This document shows, piece by piece, positions 1 through 14,433 of a stretch of DNA of 64,000 nucleotides; position 1 is the first letter of the stretch, and every line of letters begins with the position of its first letter. A model generated the notes under the pieces. The model worked only from the letters and a program-made list of their open reading frames with translations. It was not told the DNA's origin and did no database searches. A program made the translations under genes and the position numbers. The stretch comes from Lepus europaeus (Eukaryota; Chordata; Mammalia; Lagomorpha; Leporidae), in NCBI RefSeq assembly GCF_033115175.1, contig NC_084840.1, forward strand, positions 75,903,179 to 75,967,178. Reading direction: 5' to 3'.

Positions 1-105
1 TTTGGGCATTTAGGGAGTGAGCCAGCAGATAGGATCTCTCTCCCCTTCCCTCCCTGTCCTGCTCTCAATGCCTCTCGAGTTAATCGATTTTTTTAAAACC
101 CAAAA
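1..105 (+). mobile_element. C-type SINE, 3' end only (cut by window edge)
   Basis: Opens inside TTTAGGGAGTGAGCCAGCAGATAGGATCTC, then a CT tract and an A-rich end. Confidence 0.8.
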
Positions 106-2771
106 AATTAATGAAAAAATCTAAGTGGATGGACCCAAACAAGAATGGGTGCAATGCAAATCTTGCAGGCCCAAGAGTGAAAACATTTCCTCTATGCAGT
201 TCTCTGCCTAAAATGGAACACAGCACCATATACAATAAGGTTTTCTTTCAGGATTTGTGGTAATTGGGAAATTGGTGACCATTTCTGCAGACCTTGCCAT
301 GGTCCTTCTTGAATGTTTATCGGGCAGGGGAAAAGGTTATGTCAATATGAATCTCTAATATCAAACACCAAATAGGAAGAGAGTTTATGTCACCTGTAAA
401 TTTAATCTTCTGCCACGGCTTCTGCCAATTCAGGCTGCAAAGTATGAGGGTAGCTCTTCCACCCAGACAGTCCCTACTGGTTTAGCAGAAGCTAAACCAA
501 CTATCAGCAAGTGGATGCTCAAGTGGGAAGAGGAGGCACTGGGCTGAGAGCATGTTTTCCTAAGAAAGCCAAAATGACAGCCAGACATCCAGAATGGAAA
601 CCAGGGAAGCCACAATTTCCATCCCAGTACTGGGTCTAATAGCAGACTACAAATGAACATCATTAAATTTGCCAAGCAGTCCTGATGGTCCACTTAGTGT
701 GGCCTGTCTGGTTCTTGGAGTGGAGAATGACAAGGCCATCAACTGCCCAGGCACGTGTTCACACCACATGGCAGGGGCCTTGTGCATTGCTTTATTTTTC
801 ATTCCTGTTAGAAAACATAATATGCTTGCTCATAACATCTGTGTGTCTCCAGCTACCTCTCTACTCTTTGTCCCCAGCTGTAACTTTTTCTACAAGAGCA
901 CAATTAATAATTAGCTCTGTTTGCTCCCAGACTTTATTTTACATGCACTCACACACACACACACACACATGTCTTTAAAAAAGTGAGGTCAAATTACATA
1001 TGCTACCCAGTCACTTGCTTTTTTTCACTCAGTGTTTATCGCAAGGAATTTTTGATTGAGGTACTTAGAGCTCAACTTCATTCTTTCCAGTGATGGCATA
1101 GTGAAGCAGGCACTCTGCCCAGACCACTCTCCTCCCAATTTCTTGACCATTTCAATGTGCCATTCTCACCTGATTGGGTGCTTGTGCTTTGGCTTGGCAA
1201 CTCTCTTCTGACACCTACCCTTAGGTTTCTGGAGCCATTTTCCTGTAAGTATATCAAGGGCCCAAAGGAGCATGAAATGCCAGCTCCTTGTCTCCAGTGG
1301 GTGCGATTTATACTCCACAGTCCCCCAAGGGATCAGGAGGGGTGAGCCAGGACTTTATCTGAAATTGCACTTCGACTTGTTTCTTTCTCCTCTCTGTTCT
1401 GCTTCCAAACTCATTTACTGGGTCATCCTAGGAACATTTCCATCCTAAATCCCATGCACAGGAATTCTCATCGTATAGAGTGTTTGGGGAAGATGACCCA
1501 AGATGAGCAATGTTCTACGCACACAGTTTACCTACACGGCTTCCTGTTAATGGATCAGTATGTCACTTCTGAGTTTTCTACCCCAGACACATATGTGCTC
1601 ACCAGTCCATGACAGAGTCCTCAGTTGCCCTCACCCTGGCCACTCCTATGAGTTGCTTTGGTGGTCAAATCAGTTGTTTGGCCTTCTGCCGTCATAGTTT
1701 AAAAATAAAAATGTAAACATAGCTACAAAGAACCCACCACCTTCATTAGTGACCATGAAGATAAATGACTCAGTGTGCTTGTTTGTTTTTCCTGGAGTTC
1801 AGTTAGGATCAAAAATTTCAGCCCACACAACTTCCCAAACCGCCCTGTTCTCAGATTCCTGAGTAATCAATGGTTATTATCACACACCCTGGATACAACA
1901 GACCAGATCCTGCTGGTACTTTCGGATCAATAACTCAGAAAGGGACCTTTGGGCAACCACGGGATCTTACTTCTCAGCATCTAGCTCTTCCAACTCCTTG
2001 GATGATCCCAACTAAGATGAAAATCTATTTGGAACCCTTTTGTCTAGGCGTCCTCTGAAAATGAGCGAAACTCTCTCAGTCTCTGGGGATAGAGACTTCT
2101 CTCACCCAGGTCTCTTAGCATAGAGCCTAACACAGTCATTTGACTCTTCTTTTTTCCTTTGTGGATTTATCTGATAGGGTTGCTCATCTATGACTGTAGA
2201 TTTCCACTCAGTGAATAGTTTCACAGTGAAGTGTCAAGATTACCGAAGTTCCAGCACGTTAGGTATGCCTCCTGGGAGCCTCACCTCATTTTTGAAGCTT
2301 TCCAAGGCAGAGAATGAAGTCAGTGCACTTAAAACACTAAGTCATCTATGTGGGAAAAGGGGTGTGTGGTTGCCATTTCTGACTCACATGACAACGTGGC
2401 TGGGACACAGGAGACAGAGCAGACCTGATTGATACAGGAGACTGTCACCTCCCTGGCATGAGCTGAGAACAGGCACAGAGAGCAGTCTCCTCTGTGTGAT
2501 ATTAAACGCAGAAAATCCAGAGCCTTTCCCCCACCTTTCCTCCAATCAGGAATGACAAAACCTAAAACGGGTGACCTGATCTGCACCTCTCACAGTCTCC
2601 TAATGACCCACCACTTCCTGTCCCAAAAACAAAATTTTTCCATTAGTTCTTGGGAATTCTTGTCCTCTGGTTTAGGAATACTGGATCAGAGCAACCAGAA
2701 GAGGAGAATTACATCTTCTCCAGAAAAGTATCCCAGTCTTAACACTAAGAGCAAAAGACAAAGTGAGTTCA
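106..2771. other. Gene-free flank
   Basis: No coding exon recognised. Contains a (CA)n tract at 949-969. The open frames here are short, with no recognisable motifs. Confidence 0.6.
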
Positions 2772-3096
2772 GGGGCTGGCATTGTGGCACAGTGGGTTAA
2801 GCTACTGCCTGTGGCACTGGCATCTCATGTGAGTGCTTATGAGTGCTGGTTCGAGTCCTAGTTGCTCCACTTCCAATCCAGTTCCGCGCTAATGCACTTG
2901 AGAAAGTGGTGGAAAATGGTACAAGTGCTTGGGCCCCTGCCACCCACATGGGAGAACCTGATGGAGTTCCAGGCTCTTTGATCCTGGCCCAGCCCTACCC
3001 AAGGCAGCTATCTGAGGAGTGAACCCACAGATGGAAAATCCCTATTACTCTCTCACTGTAACTTTTCCTTTCAAAAAATAAAAAAAAAATCTTTAC
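2772..3096 (+). mobile_element. C-type SINE
   Basis: Full-length older copy from GGGGCTGGCATTGTGGCAC to an A-rich tail. Confidence 0.9.
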
Positions 3097-3895
3097 TCAA
3101 AGAAAAAGTTCAAAGGGCACAGGCCCTAAACTCTTGGAGTTAGAGGAGCCCAGAGATGAGGGAAGGAAAGAGATGACCATTTTTCCAAGTTACGTGGCTT
3201 GTCCCAAACAGCTCATCAGTCGGAGAGGACAGATTGCTTTGCTTACTTGTGGCCTGGGGCTCTTTCCACTAGAACACATTGCTAATGTTGTTAAAAACAC
3301 AAAGAGCCAGAGAGAGCAGGCGTAAATGTCAGACTGCCCTATCAACCTGCCAACACTTTCTTTAATGAGGATGAGGATGATGATGATCACAGAATGCTGG
3401 GCTCACAGGTCTTCCCACACAGCAAAGCCAGGGACCCTAAAGGAGAAGCAGGAGGGGCACTTTTCTGTGAGCTTTTAGTATCGCACCTATCCAAGCATCT
3501 CTCTGGGCCTGGAAATTGGAGTACCACCAGCCAGACTGCTGTTGTTCTAAAAACAGAGCCTCCTGCTCACAAACTCACACAGCAAAGGCTGCCCCATCAG
3601 CCGCCATCGCTTGTTTGGCTTGGCAGAGCTCTAGACGTTAAACAAAACTAAATTAAAAAAAAAATTGTTCTTTATTCCTCTCAAGTTTATATACAGTCAG
3701 ATAAAGGAGATGGACTATCTGGAAAACATACAGCTTACGTTTTTATACTATAATTGATTTTTTTTCAAGACTACAATAATGGTCTTTATTTTTTTATCTA
3801 TATCATGTATTTTTCTTTTATGGTAAAATAACAGATGTGACACAATTCTATGAAGATGACATCAATTTATTCAGTTTATCTTCAGAAACTTTATT
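3097..3895. other. Gene-free flank
   Basis: AT-rich in its second half. Nothing coding seen. Confidence 0.6.
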
Positions 3896-3906
3896 CAGTT
3901 TATGAT

Positions 3907-4240
3907 CTTTTTTTTTTTTTTTGGACAGGCAGAGTGGATAGTGAGAGAGAGAGAGACAGAGAGAAAGGTCTTCCTTTTGCCGTTGGTTCACCCTCCAATG
4001 GCCGCTGCGGCCAGCGCATTGCGCTGATCCGAAGGCAGGAGCCAGGTGCTTCTCCTGGTCTCCCATGTGGGTGCAGGGCCCAGGCACTTGGGCCATCCTC
4101 CACTTCCTTCCCGGGCCATAGTAGAGAGCTGGCCTGGAAGAGGGGCAACCGGGATAGAATCCGGCTCCCCAACCGGGACTAGAACCCAGTGTGCCAGCAC
4201 CACAAGGCGGAGGATTAGCCTGTTGAGCCACAGTGCTGGC
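3907..4240 (-). mobile_element. Young C-type SINE with target duplication
   Basis: Antisense copy, T-tract at its left end. The exact 11-bp repeat CAGTTTATGAT flanks it at 3896-3906 and 4241-4251. Confidence 0.95.
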
Positions 4241-4251
4241 CAGTTTATGAT

Positions 4252-5526
4252 TTTTTTAAAGATAGATTCATGATATATATCACTTGCCTGGGGATTGGAA
4301 AGAAATAGAAATAGATACAACACCCTCACACTGTAATACTGCAAATCCCCCCCCCCTAAAAAAAGACCCAAAGGTTCTGTTTCTGCAAGGTGAATGAAAA
4401 AGAAGTGTTTCAATTGGCCTGTACTGGCTCACACCAAAAAACACAGAAGGAGAAACACCAAAGCTTGCATTGCACACAACTGACATTGACCTGAAGGCCC
4501 AGAAGACCAGAGAAGGAAAAAACTCCTCCCAGAGCCCCCACCCCCACCCCCACCCCCACCCCGCTGCTGCCCTCTGCTCAGGTTAATGGGGCTGCTTATA
4601 GCCACAGAACCAGAGGCAAGGAGGAGGTAGGAGCACAGCCTGGGCTCCAGGATGTTGAACAAGACCCGGCTCTGCTCCTGGATGCTGAGGTCAGCTCCCC
4701 GGTTTCAAAGGTCCCTTGCAGCGATTCCATTCTCTGACTGGTAAACAGGAAGCAGCACATTGTGGGGCCAGCATGGGTGGACAAGCAGAGGTGTGTAAAG
4801 AGATAACACTAAACCATCTGAAAGCCCAGGGGCTAAAATACCCTCTGCTCCTTGTCCCCAGGGAAGCATGCTGTGTTGAAGGAAGGCTGTTTTCCAAGAC
4901 TATGCCCTTTCTTTTGTCTTTGTGGGTCAATGACTGCCCTCCCTGGCCCTAACCCCCCACTGCCAGGCTGTGGCAACACCCCATTTTCTTCCTCTCCTCT
5001 ACACCTATTATAATACCACTTTAATTTCCTACAAAAAAGAGGGTAATTGGTGTATTTTTTCATCCTTCATGCTTTAAGAGAAGCCACATAGAAAGAAAAC
5101 TAAAAGGTCTTTTTAAAAGAAGCAGTTAAGATTTTATGATTTTAAATTATGTAAATAATAGATATAATGTTCTTACGGTACAAGATGCAAATATAGAAGT
5201 GAAACATCAATGTCCTGAATTGTCATCTCTCCACTTCCACAACTATTTTACCTCTATTAACATCTCCTTCATCTTTTTTCTATGCATTGGCATAGCTACA
5301 CAGATATAGAGTCATATTATACAAAAATGTGTATTGCATACACTTTCAAATCTCTGCATCTATATAATGTCTATCTCATTATTTATAACTATTGCATATT
5401 TTTCCATAACGTAGTCATATCCAAATTTTTTGGCCAACCCCATATCAATGGCCATTTGAGTTAATTCAGATATTTTGAAATCTTTTATATGATTATATAT
5501 TTGAACATCATATAAATCAATCCTTT
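4252..5526. other. Gene-free flank with a poly-C/CCCCCA tract
   Basis: A (CCCCCA)n-like tract lies at 4534-4561. AT-rich sequence follows from 5080. No exon recognised. Confidence 0.55.
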
Positions 5527-5856
5527 GGGGCTGGTACTATGGCATAGAGGGTAAAGCCTCCACCTGTAGTGCTGGCATCCCATATGGGTGCCGGTTAGAG
5601 TCCTGGCTGCTCCTCTTCTGATCCAGCTCTCTGCTATAGCCTGGGAAAGCAGTAGAGGATGGCCCAAGTCCTTGGGCCCCTGCACCCATGTCGGAGACCT
5701 GGAAAAAGCTCCTGGCTCCTGGTATCAGATGGGCTCAGCTCCAGCCATTGCAACCTTTTGGGAAGTGAACCAGCAGATGGAAGATCTCTCTCCTCTCTGC
5801 CTCTCTGTAACTCTGCCTTTCAAATTAAGTAAATAAATCTTTAATAAAAAATTTAA
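5527..5856 (+). mobile_element. C-type SINE
   Basis: Full-length, GGGGCTGGTACTATGGCAT head through AAGTAAATAAATCTTTAATAAA tail. Confidence 0.92.
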
Positions 5857-6259
5857 AAATAAATTATTGCTTTGTGTAAGCATTTCAATTATTTCCCCCT
5901 CTGTCCTTATTATAATTTTCTTCACAAGCCTGTGTCATCTGCCTGTATGACTTCAGGTAGATTCTGAGAAGCTACATCAATCAATTAGAAAAGGTGAACT
6001 TTTTAAAATGAAAGACTTAACATAATTTATTATCCAATTACCAGTGAAAAAATAAACACTATTTTTAATGACAGGTTATATCAGGGAAAAAAAAAAAAAA
6101 ACAGAAGAAACTTATGGAAAATGTCCTGGGTATCAGTTACCAATTATACTATGTGTTTGGCATGAGTTTTCTGAAACATTTTAGCCATTCTCATATAAAA
6201 TGAAGTTAAAGGTCAGAATTCCAAAAACCACAATTATAGCTCATAAAAACACCACCATA

Positions 6260-6562
6260 GGGGCAGGGATTGTGGCACAGAAAGTTAAGCTGCCACTTGG
6301 AACACTGGTACCCCATGTCAAGTTCAAGTCCTAAGGACTCCACACTTCTGATCCAGCTTCCTGCTAATGTGCCTGGCAGGGGATAATGGCCCAGCATCTA
6401 GGTTCCTGATACCCATGTGGGAGATCCAGATGAAATTTCTGGCTCTTGGCTTTGGTCTGGCCCAGCCCCTGCTGTTGCAGGCATTTGGGGAGTGAAGCAG
6501 TGGATGCACTCACTCTCTCTCTTTCTCTCTCTTTCAAATAAACAAATCTTTGAAAAAGATAA
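6260..6562 (+). mobile_element. C-type SINE, older
   Basis: GGGGCAGGGATTGTGGCAC head to AATAAACAAATCTTTG tail. Confidence 0.88.
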
Positions 6563-7223
6563 ATACAGAAATACCAGGATGAGAACTTAAGCCAGAGTTT
6601 TATTTCTATATTAGCCACTCTTCAGGAAGAAGTCACCTCTTATAGCCAGTTCCACAGATGATATGGACTAAGAATTCAGGCTCCAAAGTGAGATAGACAT
6701 GCATTTAAATCTGCCCCATGTCTCTCTGATTTTCTGTTTCTGTCCCATTCTGACAATATCCTCTCTTCTGCCCATATTCTGGCTCTCCTAAATTGAACTC
6801 TCTCTGCTTCCAGAGTCATCTTCCCCACACACCAACTTACATCCCTCCCTTGCAAGCCTACCCAGTGCCTTAGGGGGAATCTTGCTTCCCATTAGAACGT
6901 GTAACAGACCATCATAGCCATCCACCACAAGAAAGGTGGAACTGCGGATTCAAGGAACTCCAGACAGAGTGAGGGGCCTTCCTAGGTGAAGGGAGTTGGG
7001 CATTGCTCTCTGGAGGCCTGGCTGAATCAGGACAGGTGTGGATGACTGGATCTTCATTGACAAAGAGAGACAGGTCCTCTTGAAATTAGATGAGATAAAT
7101 ATATAAATCCAATCAATGATTTCTTCCTATCGTATCCCTGCCTTCTGAACATCCAAGGTCTATTTGCATTGATTTCAACTTATGAAACCTTAATGGTAGA
7201 TATTTTAGGTTATTCTAGTTTAG
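6563..7223. other. Gene-free flank
   Basis: No recognisable exon or repeat seen. Confidence 0.5.
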
Positions 7224-8246
<1,023 letters not shown>

Positions 8247-8283
8247 GAGTCTGATGTGCAGCGAAAGTCAAGAACCTCCTTGT
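8247..8283 (+). mobile_element. MER5A-like element, right part
   Basis: Continuation of the interrupted element from 7224-7379, reading GAGTCTGATGTGCAGCG then TCAAGAACC. Confidence 0.65.
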
Positions 8284-9056
8284 GCCATCTCCTATACTTT
8301 ATGTGTTAAACTACTTTTTCCAGGTCCTTTCTGTTCCTTAGGGCTCAGGCTACTTCTAGGTCAGACTGGTCTCTTCCAGAGCATCCAACACGTTGGTGAG
8401 GTGCTTGCTTAAATGCCCTTCGTGAGAGTAAGCCTTCGGGAACTCAAAGTCAAGCACAAAATGAATTTTTTTTTAATCATGAGTTTTAACACTTCAAAAA
8501 AAAGTAGAGAGAACGACAAACCAGAAAAATTAACACCTTACACTACTATATAGGCCCAGGAAAACCGGAAGTGAATACAGTGCCAGGGAAAACATATCAA
8601 TAAAAATGGAAGGAAAGATCAGTTTCCAGTCTCAAAAACTCTTGGCTCCCATGGGATGGCAAAAATGGTAACTTCTTGATTTTTCTTTCTTTTTTTTCTT
8701 TAAACTGTGGTTTTATTTTTTGAATTTTAAGATTTAACAACTTTTAACATTTTGCCATATTCACTTCATATGTAGATATTATAGACATAAGATAATATTT
8801 TTCTTGAAAACAGGGATATTAACAACACTAAATATGGGATCCATGAAAATAACCATAAGGTAGAAAAAGAAGGGAGTGTATTGTCATGTACCTGGTATGA
8901 TTAATTGAAGCAATATTTATAACTACATAACAAACAATACCTGACTTTCCTCTAAATTAAATCAAGCAAAACAACAAAGACATTGGTTTTGTGGTCACCT
9001 GGCAACCATAATTAACTAGTTTATTTCCTGCTCTGCCCTATGTGATCTGGGAAACT
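8284..9056. other. Gene-free flank
   Basis: AT-rich. No recognisable exon. Confidence 0.5.
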
Positions 9057-9363
9057 TTTTTTTTTTTTTTTAAGATTTATATATTTATTTGAAGGTCAGA
9101 GTTACAGAGAGAGAGGGAGAGACAGATCTTCCGTCCACTGGTGTATTCCCCAAATGGTCACAATGGCCAGTGCTGGGCCAAGCCGCAGCCAGGAGCCAGG
9201 AGCTTCTAGGTGCAGGGGCCCAAACACCTGGGCCATCTTCTGCTGTTTTTCCCAGTCCTTTAGCAGGGAGATGGACCAGAAGTGGAGCAGCCAGGACCCA
9301 AACCGGTACTCATATGGGAGGCTGGCATCCCAGGCAGCAGCTCTACACACCACGCCACAGGGG
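9057..9363 (-). mobile_element. C-type SINE
   Basis: Antisense, from the T-tract and AAGATTTATATATTTATTT tail complement to CACGCCACAGGGG at the head. Confidence 0.9.
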
Positions 9364-10506
9364 GTGTATTTTTTAAATGGCTAAATTCTCTAGCTTCTGA
9401 GACTGAGTTTTCCTATATATAAAATGGGGAGAAAAGACACCTGGCTCATAAAGTTGTAGGGAGCATTCCAGGCACTGCTGTAAGATCAAAACCCCTAGGA
9501 AGTGTTCACGTATTTCTCTTGCTTATTCTCTGGGATCTTTTCTTCAAACATTCTCTGGTGACAAAATCAAACCATGTCTGTGTGAGATGCACCTGTCAAG
9601 ATTGGGAAGGGCTCTTTAGGAAGGATCTGGAAGACAAAACATCCCAGAAGTGGAATGGGAACAGAAGTCTGGACTGGCTGGGAAACGGAAGTGGGGATTT
9701 TCTCTTATAGAAGAAAGAGCTGAACTCTTGAACCAACTAGATGTGTTTTCCTTTGTTTTACCCTGGCCTGGACTAGCCAAAAAGCAGTGGGCAGATGGGT
9801 GTCACTGCCTATTTCCTCCCAATTGTTTTCACAGACCCACATTTTAGAGGGCTAATTGTTGGAGTCTTGTCTTTCTTCCCCACAAGAAGAGAGCTTTGTT
9901 CAGCAATTAAACCAGGCTGTCTGAGATGCAAAGCCTTTCCATTTCAGATCAAAGTTTGGCTCCAAAAACACAAAAAATATTCCCTCTTTTTCATTTCGCT
10001 GACGATGTTAACTCCCCTGGAGCCTGAACAAGTTTTCCACCCAACAAAAATACTGGTCCTATCAAGGCATCTACTAATGCCTAAATACCAGAAAATAAGA
10101 TCCTGGCAACCAAAGCAGAGAATTAAGACAGTTGTTTAGACACTTTGTTTCAACCTCCGGGGACTGAATAAGGCCAAGGTCACCATAGGTGTCTTCCCAC
10201 AATGGCATCAGCCCTCCCTCTTACTACGTATGGGGCTTGCTGCATTCCAGGACTTTGCAGCCAGACTCACAGGAAAAAGAAAACCACTCTAGCCTCTGGG
10301 TAGCATGTGCGTGCTGTTGATATCTCTAGTTGATGCTGTGGCACTGACTTATCAACCTGACATTTTTCTCTGATGTTCTAGAGCACTAGGATAAAGGATC
10401 GTGTTTTGTGGTCTCAATCAGAGTGCCAACTGCTGCAGTCCATTCTTTAGAAAAGAGCCAAGTGTCCTCATGCAGGCGACACTGCAACTTCACTACTTTC
10501 TTTTTT
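9364..10506. other. Gene-free flank
   Basis: Unique-looking sequence. The 114-codon open frame at 9795-10139 has no recognisable domain or gene context. Confidence 0.5.
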
Positions 10507-10527
10507 AAAGATTTTTTTTTATTTGAA

Positions 10528-10880
10528 GGCTGGCACCATGGCTCAACAGGCGCCGGCACACCGGGTTCTAGTCCCGGTAGGGGTGCCGGATTCTGTCCCG
10601 GTTGCCCTTCTTCCAGGCCAGCTCTCTGCTATGGCCCGGGAGTGCAGTGGAGGATGGCCCAGATGCTTGGGCCCTGCACCCCATGGGAGACCAGGATAAG
10701 CACCTGGCTCCTACCTTCGGATCAGTGTGGTGCGCCGGCCGCAGCGCACGGGCCGTGGCGGCCATTGGAGGGTGAACCAACGGCAAAAGGAAGACCTTTC
10801 TCTCTGTCTCTCTCTCTCACTGTCCACTCTGCCTGTTAAAAATTAAAAAAAATAATAAAAAAATAAATAAAATTAAAAAA
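10528..10880 (+). mobile_element. Young C-type SINE nested in an older SINE
   Basis: Head GGCTGGCACCATGGCTCAACAGG with a short internal deletion before GCGCCGGCACACCGG. The host repeat ATTTGAA recurs at 10521-10527 and 10887-10893, within longer T-rich duplicates. Confidence 0.9.
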
Positions 10881-10890
10881 ATTTTTATTT

Positions 10891-10932
<42 letters not shown>

Positions 10933-11162
10933 CTTCCATCTGCTAATTCACTTCCCCAGATAGCTGCAATGCCCAGTACTGGGCCAGGCTAAAGTCCAGA
11001 GCCAAGAGCTTCCTCCAGGTCTCCTATGTGGGTGCAGGGTTCCCAACACTTGGACCATATTTGGTTGCTTTCCCAGGCACATTAGCAGGGAGCTGGATTA
11101 AAAGTGAAGCAGCCAGGACTTGAACCGGTGCCCACACGGATGCCGGTATTGCAGGCACTGAT
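10881..11162 (-). mobile_element. Older antisense C-type SINE, split by the nested copy
   Basis: Tail complement begins at 10502-10527 and continues here: (GA)n, ATCTTCCATCTGCTAATTCAC, ending at TTGCAGGCACTG. Confidence 0.85.
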
Positions 11163-12565
11163 TTCTCCCTCACTCTTGCTGGGGAAGTGATACTCACTGA
11201 AGAGAGAACTAAATCACCTGAAATCACTTCCTTCCCTCTGTGAGCCTGTTTCCTCACCAGCAATGGAGTACAGCAACCCAGCCTTCTAAGCCTGAGAAGC
11301 TCATGTTATGATGAATGTATGTCTCTCCTTGCTAAGAACTAAGGACTTTCCCCTCCATCACTTGTAAAAGTCCCCCCTAGTATTTAGCACAATCTTGGAG
11401 GAGAACAGGAACCCCTTCAGCTCTTCACACAGAGCCATCATCTCTGAGTGACAAAGGCAAGGCTAGCAGTCCAACATGCCTCTGTCCTTAGCTTCCCCTG
11501 CTGCTCCTTATCCACCCCCCACTCCAATCCTTTGCAAGCTGCAGAGTTTAAAGACCAAGAATAACTTGTCCACATGTAATCTGCTTGCAAAAGAATTAAT
11601 ACAACCTTGTGTGAAAAGGCCATGTTAACTAAGGTGAACTTTAGGGTCTGACTTGGCCCAGAGCACCTGCCGAACACAACTTTCCCTGGGCCTGTGCCCA
11701 TGCTCTCGGACCTAGTCCTAACTGAAATATGCTTAGTGTTTAACTAGAGTTAGCAATCAAATTAATCCACAAAGACCACGGTGTCTTCAGAACTTCCTGT
11801 CTGCGTTGACCAGACTGGTATATCTAGGGTCTGCCATGGTCACGCAACCTTGGAGAATGGAGACTCTGGTCTTCACCAAACAACCCTCACTTACTGTGCC
11901 CTGGGGGAGGGGTGCATTCTCAGTCCTGGCAATTGAGCTCTTCATTCAACTTCTGAGACCTAGGAAGGCACAAACCACAGAGTCCTCTTGATGGAACTCT
12001 AAGGGAAGAAATAGCTAACATGTTTTTAACTTGCAAGCGCTGGAAATTATGGCAGAATAATTATTTTTCTCATACCTTCTTCTCTCCTCCATGTGAGATC
12101 TGCCAAGTGAATTAGAAAAACAGAACAGGCTTCAGGAGGAGATCATCTCGGCCTGTAGGGGACATCACAGGAAATGGTGGCCTCCAGTTGATGGGGCAGG
12201 GGCACAGCACCAGGGACACGATAGCGATGATTCTGCTGCACTCCAGAGGGAAAACAGAGCATGTCACAAAGGTTTACTTCTTTCTTCCTCCTCTCTCTCT
12301 ATTTTCATTCCAGACTAATTTCATCTAATGATGCATTCTGGGATTCAATAAGAAAAAGAAAGCCTTGGGTTGAGTTTCCTTTGAAATTTTGGAGATATAC
12401 AGAGGAGTCTACGTTTGTTGTCCCAGGATGAGCTGCCAGGAACCAGCAGCACCTCCATTTCCAGCCATTACAGTGATATTTTTAACTGGAACTCCTTGTA
12501 CACCTTGCCTCCCACTATCCGGAACTTGGTATTTAATATTTCTGCCTGGAACAGAGTGACAGAGA
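11163..12565. other. Gene-free flank
   Basis: No exon or clear repeat recognised. Confidence 0.5.
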
Positions 12566-12650
12566 GATGATAGAGATGAGATAGATAGAGATAGAGATAG
12601 AGATAGAGATAGAGATAGAGATAGAGATAGAGATAGAGATAGAGATGAGA
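12566..12650 (+). repeat. (GATAGA)n hexanucleotide microsatellite
   Basis: About twelve near-perfect AGAGAT units that grade into GAGAGA. The tract replaces the CT tract of the SINE that follows. Confidence 0.95.
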
Positions 12651-12929
12651 GAGAGAGAGAGAGAGATCTCCCATCCATTGGTTCACTCCCCAAATAGCTG
12701 CAATGGCCAGGGTTGGGCCAGTCTAAAGTCAGGAGCCTGGAACTCTATCCTGGTATCCCATATGGGTAGCAAGGATCCAAGTGCCCAAGCCATCATCTGC
12801 CACCTTCCCAGGTGCACTAGTGGAGAGCTAAATCAGAAGCAGAGTAGCCAGCACTCAACCAAACACTCCAATGGGGGATGCCAGTGTTGTAACTGGTGGC
12901 TTCCTCATTGCACCACAACACCAGCCCCA
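12651..12929 (-). mobile_element. C-type SINE, antisense
   Basis: GATCTCCCATCCATTGGTTCAC through CACCACAACACCAGCCCC. Confidence 0.88.
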
Positions 12930-13028
12930 ACTTTTGCCCTTTGAAAGACACTGTTAAGAGAATTAAAACGCAAGCCACTGATAAGCAGAAAATGTTTGCC
13001 TAATATTCCAGACTGATAAGAAACTTCA

Positions 13029-13389
13029 GGGGCAAGCACTGTGGCATAGTGAGTAGGGCCACCGCCTGCACTGCTGGCATCCCATATAGGTACCAGTTCA
13101 AGTCCCGGCTGTTCCACTTCCAATCTAGCTCTCTGCTATGGCCTAGGAAAGCAGCAGAAGATGGACCAAGTCCTTGGGCCCCTGCACCTGCTTGGGAGGC
13201 CTGGAAGAAGCTCCTGGCTCCTGGCTTCGGATCAGCACAGCTCCTGCTGTTGCAGCCATTTGGGGAGTGAACCAGCGGATAGAAGACCTCTGTCTCTCTG
13301 TCTCTCTCTCTCTTTCTCTTTCTCTCTGTCTCTGCCTCTCTGTGACTCTGGCTTCCAAAATAATGAATAAGTAAATCTTTAAAAAAATT
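13029..13389 (+). mobile_element. C-type SINE
   Basis: GGGGCAAGCACTGTGGCATAG head, long CT tract, AATAAGTAAATCTTT tail. Confidence 0.92.
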
Positions 13390-13448
13390 GTTGTAAAGAG
13401 CAAAAGCTTTTAATAGACTTTTTATCAAAATTAAAAAGATGGTTGACA

Positions 13449-13794
13449 GCCAGCGCCGCGGCTCACTAGGCTAATCCTCCGCCTAGTGGCGCCGGCACAC
13501 CGGGTTCTAGTCCTGGTCGGGGCACCGATCCTGTCCCGGTTGCCCCTATTCCAGGCCAGCTCTCTGCTGTGGCCAGGGAGTGCAGTGGAGGATGGCCCAA
13601 GTGCTTGGGCCCTGTACCCCATGGGAGACCAGGATAAGTACCTGGCTCCTGCCACCGGATCAGCGTGGTGCGCCGGCCGCAGCACGCTACCGCGGCGGCC
13701 ATTGGAGGGTGAACCAATGGCAAAAGGAAGACCTTTCTCTCTGTCTCTCTCTCACTGTCCACTCTGCCTGTCAAAAATTAAAAAAAAAAAAAAA
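13449..13794 (+). mobile_element. Young C-type SINE with target duplication
   Basis: GCCAGCGCCGCGGCTCAC head to a pure A tail. The exact 13-bp repeat AAGATGGTTGACA flanks it at 13436-13448 and 13795-13807. Confidence 0.96.
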
Positions 13795-13902
13795 AAGATG
13801 GTTGACAAATAAGCACATGCAAAGATACTTAGCACCATGACTCATCAGTGAAGTCCCAACTAAAACCACAAAGAGATGCCAACAGACACCTGCTAGAATG
13901 GA

Positions 13903-13920
13903 CGGGGGGGGGGGGGGGGT
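13903..13920. repeat. Poly-G tract
   Basis: A run of about 17 G directly before a SINE head. Could be partly an assembly or sequencing artefact. Confidence 0.9.
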
Positions 13921-14264
13921 TGCCGGCACTGTGGCAGAGCAGGTTAGCACCCTGGCCTGAAGGGCGGGCATCCCATATGGGCACCAGTTCTAGTCCCGGC
14001 TGCTCCTCTTCCGATCCAGCTCTCTGCTGTGGCCTGGGAAAGCAGTGGAAGATGGCCCAAGTCCTTGGGCCCTTGCACCCATGTGGGAGACCTGGAAGAA
14101 GCTCCTGGCTCCTGGCTTCGGATCGGTGCAGCTCCGGCCGTTGCGGTCATCTGGGGACTGAACCATCGGATGGAAGACCTCTCTCTCTCTCTCTCTGCCT
14201 CTCTTCTCTCTATGTAACTCTGCCTTTCAAATAAAATAAATAAATCTTTAAAAAGAAAAAAAAG
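13921..14264 (+). mobile_element. C-type SINE
   Basis: TGCCGGCACTGTGGCAGAGC head to AATAAATAAATCTTTAAAAAG tail. Confidence 0.93.
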
Positions 14265-14433
14265 AGTGGACTGGAGGAATTGGCAGTAGGAACTACACAT
14301 TGTGAAGCATGTTAAAATATACCACATGAGACATATTATGGACTACATCATTTAAGACTACTAAAAGTGATCAATTTAAAAGAAAAATACCAACTTAATA
14401 TAAATAATGTATCCAACTTGAAGTTATAAAACT

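Noticed and set aside
3848-4413. Overlapping open frames of 90-141 codons on both strands
   Set aside because: They lie largely in a C-type SINE. The same peptide patterns recur at 31.6, 40.7, 48.8 and 63.2 kb wherever this SINE occurs.
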